Source: an uncultured Gammaproteobacteria bacterium (GTDB taxonomy: Bacteria; Pseudomonadota; Gammaproteobacteria; GCA-001735895). From it: 9,485 nt of DNA. The stretch's first letter is position 1. Every line of letters begins with the position of its first letter. The stretch spans positions 1 to 9,485 of the forward strand of contig CALZHS010000035.1 in the NCBI GenBank assembly GCA_945787265.1, read 5' to 3'. Position numbers and translations under genes: made by a program. The notes beneath the pieces are model-generated. The model saw nothing but the letters and a program-made list of their open reading frames with translations, did no database searches and was not told where the DNA came from. Positions 1 through 7,176 of this stretch are shown piece by piece.

Positions 1-383
1 AGCGACGTCGCCGATTTCATTGCCGCGACACAGTCAGCCACCAATCCCGGATCTTTCATCAGGCAGGCACCAAAACTGCCGGACTGAACCCGGTCACTGG
101 GACATCCGCAGTTCAAATTGATTTCATCGTAACCGTATTCTTGACAAATTCGCGCCGCACGGTATAGCTGCTCTGGATCCGAGCCACCCAGTTGAATCCC
201 CAGCGGATGTTCCTCTTTATTAAAGCCGAGCAGGCGATCGCGGTCACCATGTAAAACGGCGGCCGCGGTAATCATCTCGGTATAGAGCAGAATGTGTTCG
301 GAGAACAGGCGCAGGAAAAAACGCAGGTGCCGATCCGAGCAATCCATCATCGGGGCGATACTGAATCGCCGATCGATAACCAT
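1..383 (-). CDS. dusA: tRNA-dihydrouridine(20/20a) synthase DusA, N-terminal part (gene runs off the left edge)
   Basis: DusA is an FMN- and NADPH-dependent enzyme that reduces uridine 20/20a in the D-loop of tRNAs. Translating the minus strand from the ATG at 381-383 gives 127 residues plus two bases of a split codon, roughly the first 40% of a typical DusA of about 330 residues. Visible family signatures are RFSIAPMMD (6-14), the YTEM segment (34-37) and the QLGGSDP flavin-pocket motif (64-70). The segment NLNCGCPSDRVQSG (89-102) carries the expected catalytic cysteine, Cys94. The APMMDCSDR stretch replaces the more usual Trp-Thr with Cys-Ser, a mild divergence. The start lies 38 bp after the relA stop. 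The frame is open further upstream with a GTG eight codons earlier, but the ATG directly precedes the conserved beta strand. It is the last visible gene of the ybbA-ybbP-relA-dusA cluster. Confidence 0.93.
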   Translation of the reverse strand, partial: MVIDRRFSIAPMMDCSDRHLRFFLRLFSEHILLYTEMITAAAVLHGDRDRLLGFNKEEHPLGIQLGGSDPEQLYRAARICQEYGYDEINLNCGCPSDRVQSGSFGACLMKDPGLVADCVAAMKSATS

Positions 384-421
384 CCTGTTGCTAGCCTCTG
401 GTGCCACTGTTACCCGCTTCC

Positions 422-2542
422 TCAGGCGATCCGCCTGACCTCCTGCACATTCGGTAATTGTGAAAGCTTGTCGATGATAGCGACCAGTTCGTCAACGCTG
501 TGAATCTCCATGGTAAGGCGGGTATAGACCATTTGCTCTGCCTTATTCGTGTTGGAGTTTATATTCAGCAGGTTGACTTTCAAGTTTGCCAGGATAGTGC
601 TGATGTCCTGCATCAGGCCGGTACGCTGGTAGGCGGTCAGGGTAACTTCGACCGGGTAAACCGACCCGTTCTGCTGGCCCCACTCAACTTCGATCAGGCG
701 TGGTCGCTTCTCGTCCGGCAATGCCAGGATGTTCGAACAACTGCGCTTGTGTATCGAAATACCGCTGTTGATGGTAATGAATCCAATAATCTCGTCCCCG
801 GGCACCGGTTTGCAGCAGCGTGCAAACTGCGTCATCAGGTTACCGACACCATGAATGCTGACTTCATCCCGGGAAGTTGGCGTTTTGCTTTCTTTTTTTA
901 GTTTCTTGAACGGATCCTGCTCGGAATCGGACTGCAGGTGCCCGACGATCTGGGGCGAGGTAATCAGGCCGCGACCGATATCGGCATAAAACTGATCGGC
1001 ATTCTTGCGCTTGAAATGTGCAACCAGGTCTTTCAGATTCGCGTCGTGAATCGAGTACTTGCTCAGGATTCGATCATAGATGGATTTTCCATCCAGCAGA
1101 TTTTGTTCGAAATCCTGGTGGTTAAACCAGTTACGCACCTTGGACCTCGTCCCTGCTGACTTGATGAAGCCCAGGTTCTTGTTCATCCAGTCGCGACTGG
1201 GACGGCTCTCCCTGGTAGTTAGAATCTCAACCTCGTCCCCCGTCCGCAACACCGTTGTCAGGTTGACGATGCGCCCGTTTACCTTGGCCCCGCGACAGCG
1301 GTGACCGACCTCGGAGTGAATGCTGTAGGCAAAGTCGAGCGGTGTACCACCTTGTGGGATATCGACTATCTGACCCGTTGGTGTAAACACGTAGACCCGA
1401 TCATTCGATAATTCGGTCGATATCTCTGAAATCGCGTCCGACACCTCTTCCGCCGAGCCCTGCAGCAGATCGCGCATTTGCGCGATGCTGGATTCCATGC
1501 GCTTGTCGAGTTTCGCACCTTCCTTGTAACGCCAGTGCGATGCGATCCCGAGTTCGGAATTTTCATGCATCTCGAAGGTACGAATCTGGACTTCTACAAT
1601 TTTGCCATCATCGGCCACGACCGCCGTATGCAATGACTGGTACCCGTTCTCCTTGGGATTGGCGATATAGTCATCAAACTCGGCGGGGATATGCTGCCAG
1701 GTGGTGTGAACAATCCCGAGCACCGCGTAACAATCGGCCACCGAATCGACCAGTATCCGCACCGCGCGAACATCGAAGAGTTCATGAAACTCGAGATTCT
1801 TGCGCCGCATCTTGCGCCAGATACTGACGATGTGCTTGGCGCGGCCCTCGACGCTGGCACTGAGTTCCTGCTCCGCCAGCAGGTCCTTCAGGTGCGCGAT
1901 GAATTTTTCGATAAAGGTTTCACGTTCGCTGCGTTTCTCTTCCAGCAACTTCGCGATCCGCTTGTAGGCCTGGGGCTCCAGTGCCCGAAACGCCAGGTCT
2001 TCGAGTTCCCACTTGAGCAATCCCATACCGAGACGGTTAGCCAGCGGCGCAAAAATATCGAGCGTCTCCTGTGCGATCCATCGGCGTTGCTCGTAATTAT
2101 CGTGTTTTAACAGCGGTAATCGTTCCACCCGGTAACACAACTTGATCAGCATGACGCGCACGTCACTGACGATGGCCATCAGCAGGCGGCGTAAATTTTC
2201 AGCCTGTTCGGGTGTGTCTATTCGCGCCTGCGTTCCTTCCTTGAGCGTATTCAGTTTGTTTACGCCCTGCGTCAACCTGGCAATCTTGCTGCCAAATTCC
2301 GATTCGATGCGCCTGGAATCCAGCACATCGCGTAACGCGGGATCACTGAGCAGGGTTGCGATAACGGCTTCGCGGTCGTTGCCGAGGTCGAGCACCCGTC
2401 TGGCAACATCAATGCTACGGGGCAGGCTCTTGTTGTGGTGTTTTGCGCTGGATGCATAATCCAGCGCTTTGGCGAGTTCATCATCCCAGCCAATCTGCCT
2501 GGTCACCGCCGCAATAAATTGTTTGTCGGAAGCCGATTTCAC
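422..2542 (-). CDS. relA: GTP pyrophosphokinase RelA, (p)ppGpp synthetase I, hydrolase-inactive
   Basis: RelA transfers pyrophosphate from ATP to GTP or GDP on stalled ribosomes to make (p)ppGpp for the stringent response. The 706-residue product is slightly shorter than E. coli RelA (744). Domains in order: a degenerate HD hydrolase region (about 20-190); a synthetase domain (about 235-345) with Asp257, the EFDD acidic motif (288-291) typical of RelA rather than SpoT, GYQSLHT (300-306) and Glu317 in VEVQIRT; a TGS domain (about 381-442); a zinc-finger/CC region with Cys576, Cys577, His598 and Cys602; and a C-terminal ACT/RRM domain (about 630-706). The hydrolase HD is replaced by Ser66-Asp67, and the later metal-site KLADR is KLCYR (134-138), so ppGpp hydrolysis is not expected. 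Translation starts at GTG (2540-2542), 11 bp after the ybbP stop, with only a weak ribosome binding site. That suggests translational coupling with ybbP. No ATG lies nearby in frame. Confidence 0.96.
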   Translation of the reverse strand: MKSASDKQFIAAVTRQIGWDDELAKALDYASSAKHHNKSLPRSIDVARRVLDLGNDREAVIATLLSDPALRDVLDSRRIESEFGSKIARLTQGVNKLNTLKEGTQARIDTPEQAENLRRLLMAIVSDVRVMLIKLCYRVERLPLLKHDNYEQRRWIAQETLDIFAPLANRLGMGLLKWELEDLAFRALEPQAYKRIAKLLEEKRSERETFIEKFIAHLKDLLAEQELSASVEGRAKHIVSIWRKMRRKNLEFHELFDVRAVRILVDSVADCYAVLGIVHTTWQHIPAEFDDYIANPKENGYQSLHTAVVADDGKIVEVQIRTFEMHENSELGIASHWRYKEGAKLDKRMESSIAQMRDLLQGSAEEVSDAISEISTELSNDRVYVFTPTGQIVDIPQGGTPLDFAYSIHSEVGHRCRGAKVNGRIVNLTTVLRTGDEVEILTTRESRPSRDWMNKNLGFIKSAGTRSKVRNWFNHQDFEQNLLDGKSIYDRILSKYSIHDANLKDLVAHFKRKNADQFYADIGRGLITSPQIVGHLQSDSEQDPFKKLKKESKTPTSRDEVSIHGVGNLMTQFARCCKPVPGDEIIGFITINSGISIHKRSCSNILALPDEKRPRLIEVEWGQQNGSVYPVEVTLTAYQRTGLMQDISTILANLKVNLLNINSNTNKAEQMVYTRLTMEIHSVDELVAIIDKLSQLPNVQEVRRIA

Positions 2543-2553
2543 GGTATGTCGGG

Positions 2554-5004
2554 TCAGGAGCGTAATATTTTCATGGGTGAAATATTATAGACCCTGCGAC
2601 TGACCAGCGTACCGGCCAATGTCAGAACGAGGCAGGCGGAAACCAGGCTGTAAATCCATACCATCGGCGATAACTGGAACTCTATCTTGAAAAAATAAAC
2701 GCTGATCGCCCAACCGGCCAGGCTCGCCAGACAGGCCGAGAAAAAACCGATCAAGGCGCCCATCAGCGTATATTCGAACACGTGCACCCGGTATAGCTGG
2801 CTGGTATGCGCGCTCAGGGCACGCAGCAGCGAAGATTCGATTTCACGTTCCTGTCTGCCGGTTTGTATCGCGGCGAGTAACACGATGGTTGCCGAGGCCA
2901 GTGCAAACAGGAAAAAGAACTGCAGCGCGACAGTGGCCTTGTCAACGATGGCGCGCACGCGTGCCATCAGTTCGCTGATATCGAGCAGGGTCACCGAGGG
3001 ATAGCGTTTCAAAAGCTGTTTCAGATCAGCCTTGTCCTGGTCTGTGATCAGGGCGCTCAACAACCAGGTTTGCGGAAAAGATTCGAGCAGTTCAGCATTT
3101 GCGATCAGGTAGAAATTGGGTTTGAAGTTTTCCCATACGACCGAACGGATGCTGGTCACCTCCGCCTGCAGAACCTTGCTGCCGACGGTCATCGTGAGCC
3201 TGTCACCGAGTTTCAATTCCAGCCTTTGCGCCATCCCCTCTTCCACCGACATTTGCGCCATCCCGGGATTCGCGCTCAGCCACTGGCCTTCGACAATTCC
3301 GTTTTGATCGGGTATTTCTTCAGCGTAGGTAATGTTAAAAGTGTGCGTTATCGAGTGGGATGCACGCGGGTCGGAAAAATCGATCTTGTCGACATCTACC
3401 GAATTGATTTGCGACATCCTCGCACGCACCAGCGCATAAGGTGTCGACGCCTGGATGCGCCGCTCTTCCAAAAAGTCCCTGATGCCCGCCACGTCCTCGC
3501 TGTGAATATTGATCAGGAAATAGTTTGGAATATTCTCGGGCAACTGCGCTTCCCATTCGCCCAGCAGTTCATCCTTGACCACGGCGATTAAGAGAATCGC
3601 AATCAAGACCAGGCTGAATCCCGCCATCACGTAGATTGCTCCGCGTGAGGTCGCCTGCAACCGGCTCAACAGGTACTGCCGCAACCAGAACCTGCGCCGC
3701 GAGGAAAACAGCAGCAGTTTCACCATCCAGCCCAGGATGAGCGGCAATACCAGCGCACAGGCCAGCACCAGCGCCAGCGTGGCCACCGCCAGTATCGAGC
3801 TTTGCATCAGCATCATCAGGACGATGAATATGGCAACAATCGCGCTGCTCGATATTAACAGCCCGCGGATCAGGGAACGCCGGTTGCCGCCGCTACGTAA
3901 CACCTGCATCGGCGGAGTCGCGGTTGCGTTGACCAGGTACGGCAGCGAAAAACCCGATAGCGCCAGCAATCCAACCAGCGCCGCCGTCAGGTAGGGCCGC
4001 AAACCGTATACCTGTGGCAAGGTCCTGCCAAACCATCCATCCAGCGCCCACTGCAGCGGAAATTGCGTGCACCATCCAACCAGCACACCGACAACGGTGG
4101 CCGCGATCCATAGCACACCCAGCTGGCGCAGGTAATACCTGAGCAGGCTGAACTGCGAAATGCCAAAGGCGCGCAGCATTGCTACCTTCGGGGCTTCCTG
4201 GTTGGCCGTGTAACGAGCGGTGATGGCGATTGCCGCCATCGCGATCACGAGCGTTAGCACGATTGCAAGCGCAAAAAACTTGCGTGTCCGCTCCAGCGCC
4301 TGGCGCATTTCCGGCCGCGCATTTTCAAGATCCTGGATTTCTTCCCCGGATTTCAAGTTCTGACTGAGCCAGTCCTTGAAACGTGCTACGTCGGCCTGCT
4401 CGCCGGCGAACATCAGTCGGTACCGAACCCGGCTGCCCGGTATGACGAGGCCGGTTTCGGCAAGATCGTCGAGATTCATCAATACCCGTGGCGCAAGGTT
4501 AAAGATGGCGCCGCCCCGGTCAGGCTCGTAAGTTAATAGCCATCCGGCATCGAAAGACTGATTGCCCAGGCTGATCCTGGTGCCGACGAGATTGCTGAGC
4601 TTGGTATCAACCCAGACCTGGCCACTCGATGGAATTTCCGTTGTCGTGCTGCGCGTGCCGGTTACCTCGCGGGCTATTTCCAACCTGCCGCGCAGCGGAT
4701 AAGCATTATCGACCGCCTTTAATTCTACCAGCCGCGGATTATCGTCGATAAAAATGGCGGTACGCAGGCTTACACTCTGGCTGATTTGCAGACCTTGCCT
4801 GCGGGCTTGCTGGTGATACTCATCTGCAAACTCATTACTGGAAACAATCACCATATCGGCCGCCAGTAATTCGCTCGCCTGACGATCGAGCAACAGGCCG
4901 ATACGATCGGTAATCAGCTGGCTGGAGGTGACGATGCCAACCGTAATCACGGTGGCGATAAACATCAGCCAATAGGAGTGGAGAGTGGCGCGTTTAACCT
5001 TCAT
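2554..5004 (-). CDS. ybbP: YbbP-type ABC transporter permease (FtsX/MacB superfamily)
   Basis: This is the inner-membrane permease partner of the adjacent ATPase, in the MacB/LolCDE-like (type VII) class that uses ATP to drive movements of a periplasmic domain. The protein has 816 residues (E. coli YbbP has about 804). I see about ten hydrophobic segments: near 12-29, 243-263, 289-312, 337-357, 379-400, 403-432, 455-476, 692-713, 745-772 and 780-802. Two large periplasmic regions lie at about 30-240 and 480-690, giving the duplicated FtsX layout. Landmarks shared with E. coli YbbP include PNYFLINI (493-500), LAPRVLMNL (170-178), the NPFQ-like region before it, and VSMEEG-like SVEEGMAQRL (586-595). 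The ATG at 5002-5004 is 6 bp after the ybbA stop, so the two are co-transcribed. The substrate is not known from sequence; linkage to TesA suggests lipid or other hydrophobic cargo extracted from the inner membrane. Confidence 0.93.
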   Translation of the reverse strand: MKVKRATLHSYWLMFIATVITVGIVTSSQLITDRIGLLLDRQASELLAADMVIVSSNEFADEYHQQARRQGLQISQSVSLRTAIFIDDNPRLVELKAVDNAYPLRGRLEIAREVTGTRSTTTEIPSSGQVWVDTKLSNLVGTRISLGNQSFDAGWLLTYEPDRGGAIFNLAPRVLMNLDDLAETGLVIPGSRVRYRLMFAGEQADVARFKDWLSQNLKSGEEIQDLENARPEMRQALERTRKFFALAIVLTLVIAMAAIAITARYTANQEAPKVAMLRAFGISQFSLLRYYLRQLGVLWIAATVVGVLVGWCTQFPLQWALDGWFGRTLPQVYGLRPYLTAALVGLLALSGFSLPYLVNATATPPMQVLRSGGNRRSLIRGLLISSSAIVAIFIVLMMLMQSSILAVATLALVLACALVLPLILGWMVKLLLFSSRRRFWLRQYLLSRLQATSRGAIYVMAGFSLVLIAILLIAVVKDELLGEWEAQLPENIPNYFLINIHSEDVAGIRDFLEERRIQASTPYALVRARMSQINSVDVDKIDFSDPRASHSITHTFNITYAEEIPDQNGIVEGQWLSANPGMAQMSVEEGMAQRLELKLGDRLTMTVGSKVLQAEVTSIRSVVWENFKPNFYLIANAELLESFPQTWLLSALITDQDKADLKQLLKRYPSVTLLDISELMARVRAIVDKATVALQFFFLFALASATIVLLAAIQTGRQEREIESSLLRALSAHTSQLYRVHVFEYTLMGALIGFFSACLASLAGWAISVYFFKIEFQLSPMVWIYSLVSACLVLTLAGTLVSRRVYNISPMKILRS

Positions 5005-5010
5005 TGCATA

Positions 5011-5691
5011 TCAGTTTGCTAGCAGTTTGCCCGATTCGATCAGGATCTGGCGATCACCACGCTCCAGCAGTTCCTCTTCATGCGTCACCAGCACCAGCGT
5101 GGTACCCGACTGGTCACGTAGATGAAACATTAAATCGGTGATCTGGCGACCGGTGACTGCGTCCAGATTACCCGTCGGTTCATCGGCAAACAATACCTTC
5201 GGGCTGGTCGCGTAAGCCCGGGCAATTGCCACCCGCTGCTGTTCGCCACCCGAAAGATGCTCGACCAGGGTATCGGTTTTAGCTTCCAGCCCCACCTGTT
5301 GCAAGCTCGCGATGGCAAGCTGATGGGCATCATCAACCCCGGCCAGTTCCAGCGGCAGCATGACGTTTTGCGCTGCCGTAGCGCCCTGCACCAGGTGAAA
5401 GGACTGGAACACGAAGCCTACCCTACCAGCCCGTATCGACGAACGCTGCTCTTCGTTTGCATCGGTCAGATTGCGGCCAAACAGGATCACGTCTCCACTG
5501 CTGGCCTGGTCGAGACCCGCCATCAAACCCAGCAGCGTGGTTTTACCGGAACCGGAGGCACCCTTGATGACAACCGCCTCCTGGTACTTAACATCCAGCG
5601 ATATATTGTCTAGGATGTCGAGCTTTCCATTCGGGGTATCAACGGTCTTGCATACCTGGTTCAATTCGATGCAGAAATTATCTTCGGTCAT
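5011..5691 (-). CDS. ybbA: YbbA-type ABC transporter ATP-binding protein
   Basis: Cytoplasmic ATPase of the YbbA/YbbP transporter, LolD/MacB family, 226 residues. All nucleotide-binding elements are intact: Walker A GASGSGKTT (44-52), Q-loop Gln96 in FVFQSF, signature LSGGEQQ (146-152), Walker B VLFADE with catalytic Glu171, D-loop GNLD (174-177) and switch His204 in LVTHE. It should therefore be an active ATPase. It is the first gene of a minus-strand cluster and is followed after 6 bp by its permease. The start chosen is the ATG at 5689-5691, preceded closely by AGGA. This start lies inside the 5' end of the divergent tesA gene, so its promoter must sit within tesA coding sequence. LolD is the nearest alternative name, but the divergent TesA and the two-FtsX-domain permease make YbbA much more likely. 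Confidence 0.95.
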   Translation of the reverse strand: MTEDNFCIELNQVCKTVDTPNGKLDILDNISLDVKYQEAVVIKGASGSGKTTLLGLMAGLDQASSGDVILFGRNLTDANEEQRSSIRAGRVGFVFQSFHLVQGATAAQNVMLPLELAGVDDAHQLAIASLQQVGLEAKTDTLVEHLSGGEQQRVAIARAYATSPKVLFADEPTGNLDAVTGRQITDLMFHLRDQSGTTLVLVTHEEELLERGDRQILIESGKLLAN

Positions 5692-6298
5692 GGTCCTGTT
5701 GTTGTTGCTGGGCTTTCACTGCAGTGGAAATGCAAAGCACACCGCAACACGTATCCTCATTGTAGGCGACAGTTTGAGCGCCGCCCACGATATACCGATA
5801 GAAAAAGGTTGGGCGCACCTGTTCAGTTCCAATATAAGGTCAAGTTTTCCGCAAACAAGCGTTATCAATGCCAGCATCAGTGGGGAAACCACCTATGGTG
5901 GCCTGCAGCGGCTGCCGGGATTGCTGGCGGAACATCAACCCACGCACCTGGTTATCGAGCTGGGCGGCAACGACGGCCTGCGCGGGCTCGGTTTCGAGCA
6001 GAGCACAGAAAACCTGCGGCAAATGGTAAAGCTTGCCGAAGACCGGTCAATAACGGTGCTGTTGATCGGAGTGCGCATGCCACCGAACTTCGGCGCCGCC
6101 TATAACGAGCGCTTTCAGCAAATCTTCGAAACCATTACCGAAGAATTTGGAATTTACTACCTGCCCAGGTTTCTCGAAGGGATTGCGGCCAGCGACCCCG
6201 CCTTGATGCAGGCCGACGGAATTCATCCGACGGCTATCGCGCAACCGATCCTGGCGCAGAAGGTTGAAACCAAAATGATCCGGATTCTCAATCACTGA
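5669..6298 (+). CDS. tesA: TesA: periplasmic SGNH-hydrolase (acyl-CoA thioesterase I / lysophospholipase L1 / arylesterase)
   Basis: Secreted GDSL/SGNH esterase that hydrolyses acyl thioesters, lysophospholipids and aryl esters in the periplasm. From the ATG at 5669 the product has 209 residues, matching E. coli TesA (208 with signal peptide). Residues 1-22 form a signal peptide: Lys3, a hydrophobic core of about residues 7-16, and likely cleavage after Gly-Asn-Ala (20-22). SGNH blocks: GDSLS with nucleophile Ser35, Gly72 in SISGET, Asn101 in ELGGND, and Asp183/His186 in ADGIHPT. A second ATG at 5690 would remove the only basic residue of the n-region, so 5669 is preferred although no clear Shine-Dalgarno precedes it. 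The frame stays open to 5471 opposite ybbA, but that stretch is antisense to a conserved gene and looks artefactual. The gene is divergent from its functional partners ybbA and ybbP, and its last 11 bp overlap the convergent HAD gene. Confidence 0.93.
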   Translation: MQKLSSVMVLLLLLGFHCSGNAKHTATRILIVGDSLSAAHDIPIEKGWAHLFSSNIRSSFPQTSVINASISGETTYGGLQRLPGLLAEHQPTHLVIELGGNDGLRGLGFEQSTENLRQMVKLAEDRSITVLLIGVRMPPNFGAAYNERFQQIFETITEEFGIYYLPRFLEGIAASDPALMQADGIHPTAIAQPILAQKVETKMIRILNH

Positions 6299-6980
6299 GC
6301 AACGCCTCAAGCTGGTGCAAATCGGTCACCTCGTACTCCGGCGCAGGAGAATGATGCGGCCAGGCAACGCCTTCACGATTGACCCAGACCGCATGGTAAC
6401 CGGCCTCCAGCGCACCCACCACATCGTAAACGGGATGATCGCCCACGTAGACTATTTCTTCCGGCAAGGCCTCGAAACGTTCGGCCAGGTGCTGGTAAAT
6501 CAAGCGATCCGGTTTAGCCGCCATCACGTCGGCAGCACTGACCGAATGCTCGATCAGGTGATCGAGCCCAACGTGCGGAATACTGGCATTTCCATTGGTG
6601 ATCGAGCCAAGGCGATATTTCTGCTTGAGCCGGTGCAGGCAAGGTAACACATCGTCATAAAACTCGACCTGCTGGCGCGCCTCGAAAAAAATATCAAAGC
6701 CGTTGCTGGCGACCTGTTCGCCGTCGTAATCGTGGATCTCGCCGAGATGCTGCAGGAAATCGCAGCGCATCGCGGTCATGTCTACGGCATAGTGCTGCTC
6801 GCGCCCGCTGAATTCACGACGATATGCGAGCATTTGGGCAGGGTCAAATTGTTCCGTGATGCGCGGATAGTGTTCCTCCAGCCATTGATACAGCAGTTCC
6901 TCGGCACGATGAATCGTCGGCATGCAGGGCCAGAGGGTATCATCAAGGTCGAAGGCAATTACGGTTACCTGGCTAATCAC
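6288..6980 (-). CDS. HAD-superfamily phosphatase, YigB-like (COG1011 type)
   Basis: Haloacid-dehalogenase-fold phosphatase of 230 residues. Motif I is FDLDDT with nucleophile Asp11 and acid/base Asp13. Motif II is the Thr in SITNGN (Thr128), motif III is Lys156 in AAKPD, and motif IV is GDHPVYD with Asp181 and Asp186. A helical cap (about 20-105) lies between motifs I and II, as in C1-cap HAD phosphatases. The motif spacing and the TNGNA-type motif II resemble E. coli YigB, which dephosphorylates FMN and the riboflavin intermediate 5-amino-6-(5-phosphoribitylamino)uracil. The family is substrate-promiscuous, so the substrate is inferred only. The start is GTG at 6978-6980; no ATG is available nearby in frame. 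The gene converges on tesA, sharing 11 bp at the ends, and is divergent from ispG across a 196-bp region. Confidence 0.88.
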   Translation of the reverse strand: MISQVTVIAFDLDDTLWPCMPTIHRAEELLYQWLEEHYPRITEQFDPAQMLAYRREFSGREQHYAVDMTAMRCDFLQHLGEIHDYDGEQVASNGFDIFFEARQQVEFYDDVLPCLHRLKQKYRLGSITNGNASIPHVGLDHLIEHSVSAADVMAAKPDRLIYQHLAERFEALPEEIVYVGDHPVYDVVGALEAGYHAVWVNREGVAWPHHSPAPEYEVTDLHQLEALLSD

Positions 6981-7176
6981 GACGGTTCCAGTTAAAACAG
7001 GCTGGGATTTTAAAGGTTTTGCTGCGCTTGCGAAACAGTCTAAAGGTATCGCGGGCCCCGTGACCTAAACCCTGGAAAGATTCTCTCCAGGCGAATTTCG
7101 ACAAGCGGGTATTGTACTTTCACTGTCAGGCAATGTTCATTACTATAAGCGACCTTCAGGACGCAGACGACATTTT
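6981..7176. other. Divergent intergenic region between the HAD phosphatase gene and ispG
   Basis: This 196-bp region must hold the promoters for both flanking genes. For the minus-strand gene, TTTCGC, a 17-bp spacer and TAAAAT (about 7005-7033) is a weak sigma70 candidate. For ispG I find only poor matches, such as TACTAT at 7141-7146 without a good -35. An inverted repeat at 7071-7091 is listed separately. No ORF of interest is seen. The ispG reading frame is open back to 7066 but contains no ATG, GTG or TTG upstream of 7177. Confidence 0.5.
7071..7091. repeat. 21-bp imperfect inverted repeat (possible operator or leader hairpin)
   Basis: CCTGGAAAG and CTCTCCAGG flank the three-base centre ATT. 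Eight of nine pairs match; the mismatch is A7 against C15. It sits 85 bp upstream of the ispG start and is not followed by a T-run on either strand, so it is not a standard intrinsic terminator. It could be a regulator binding site or a hairpin in the ispG 5' leader. Confidence 0.45.

Noticed and set aside
500..2459. Several plus-strand open frames of 70-140 codons opposite relA
   Set aside because: All lie antisense to a continuous conserved protein and show no recognisable domain or ribosome binding site.
5471..5668. The open upstream extension of the tesA frame, 66 codons antisense to ybbA
   Set aside because: It precedes a well-formed signal peptide, would make the protein far longer than TesA homologues, and lies opposite the conserved ybbA sequence. 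It is an open frame by chance.
5717..5725. Possible lipobox at Cys18 of TesA, which would make it a lipoprotein
   Set aside because: The residues before the cysteine are Gly-Phe-His, which do not fit the lipobox consensus, and a normal Gly-Asn-Ala cleavage site follows.
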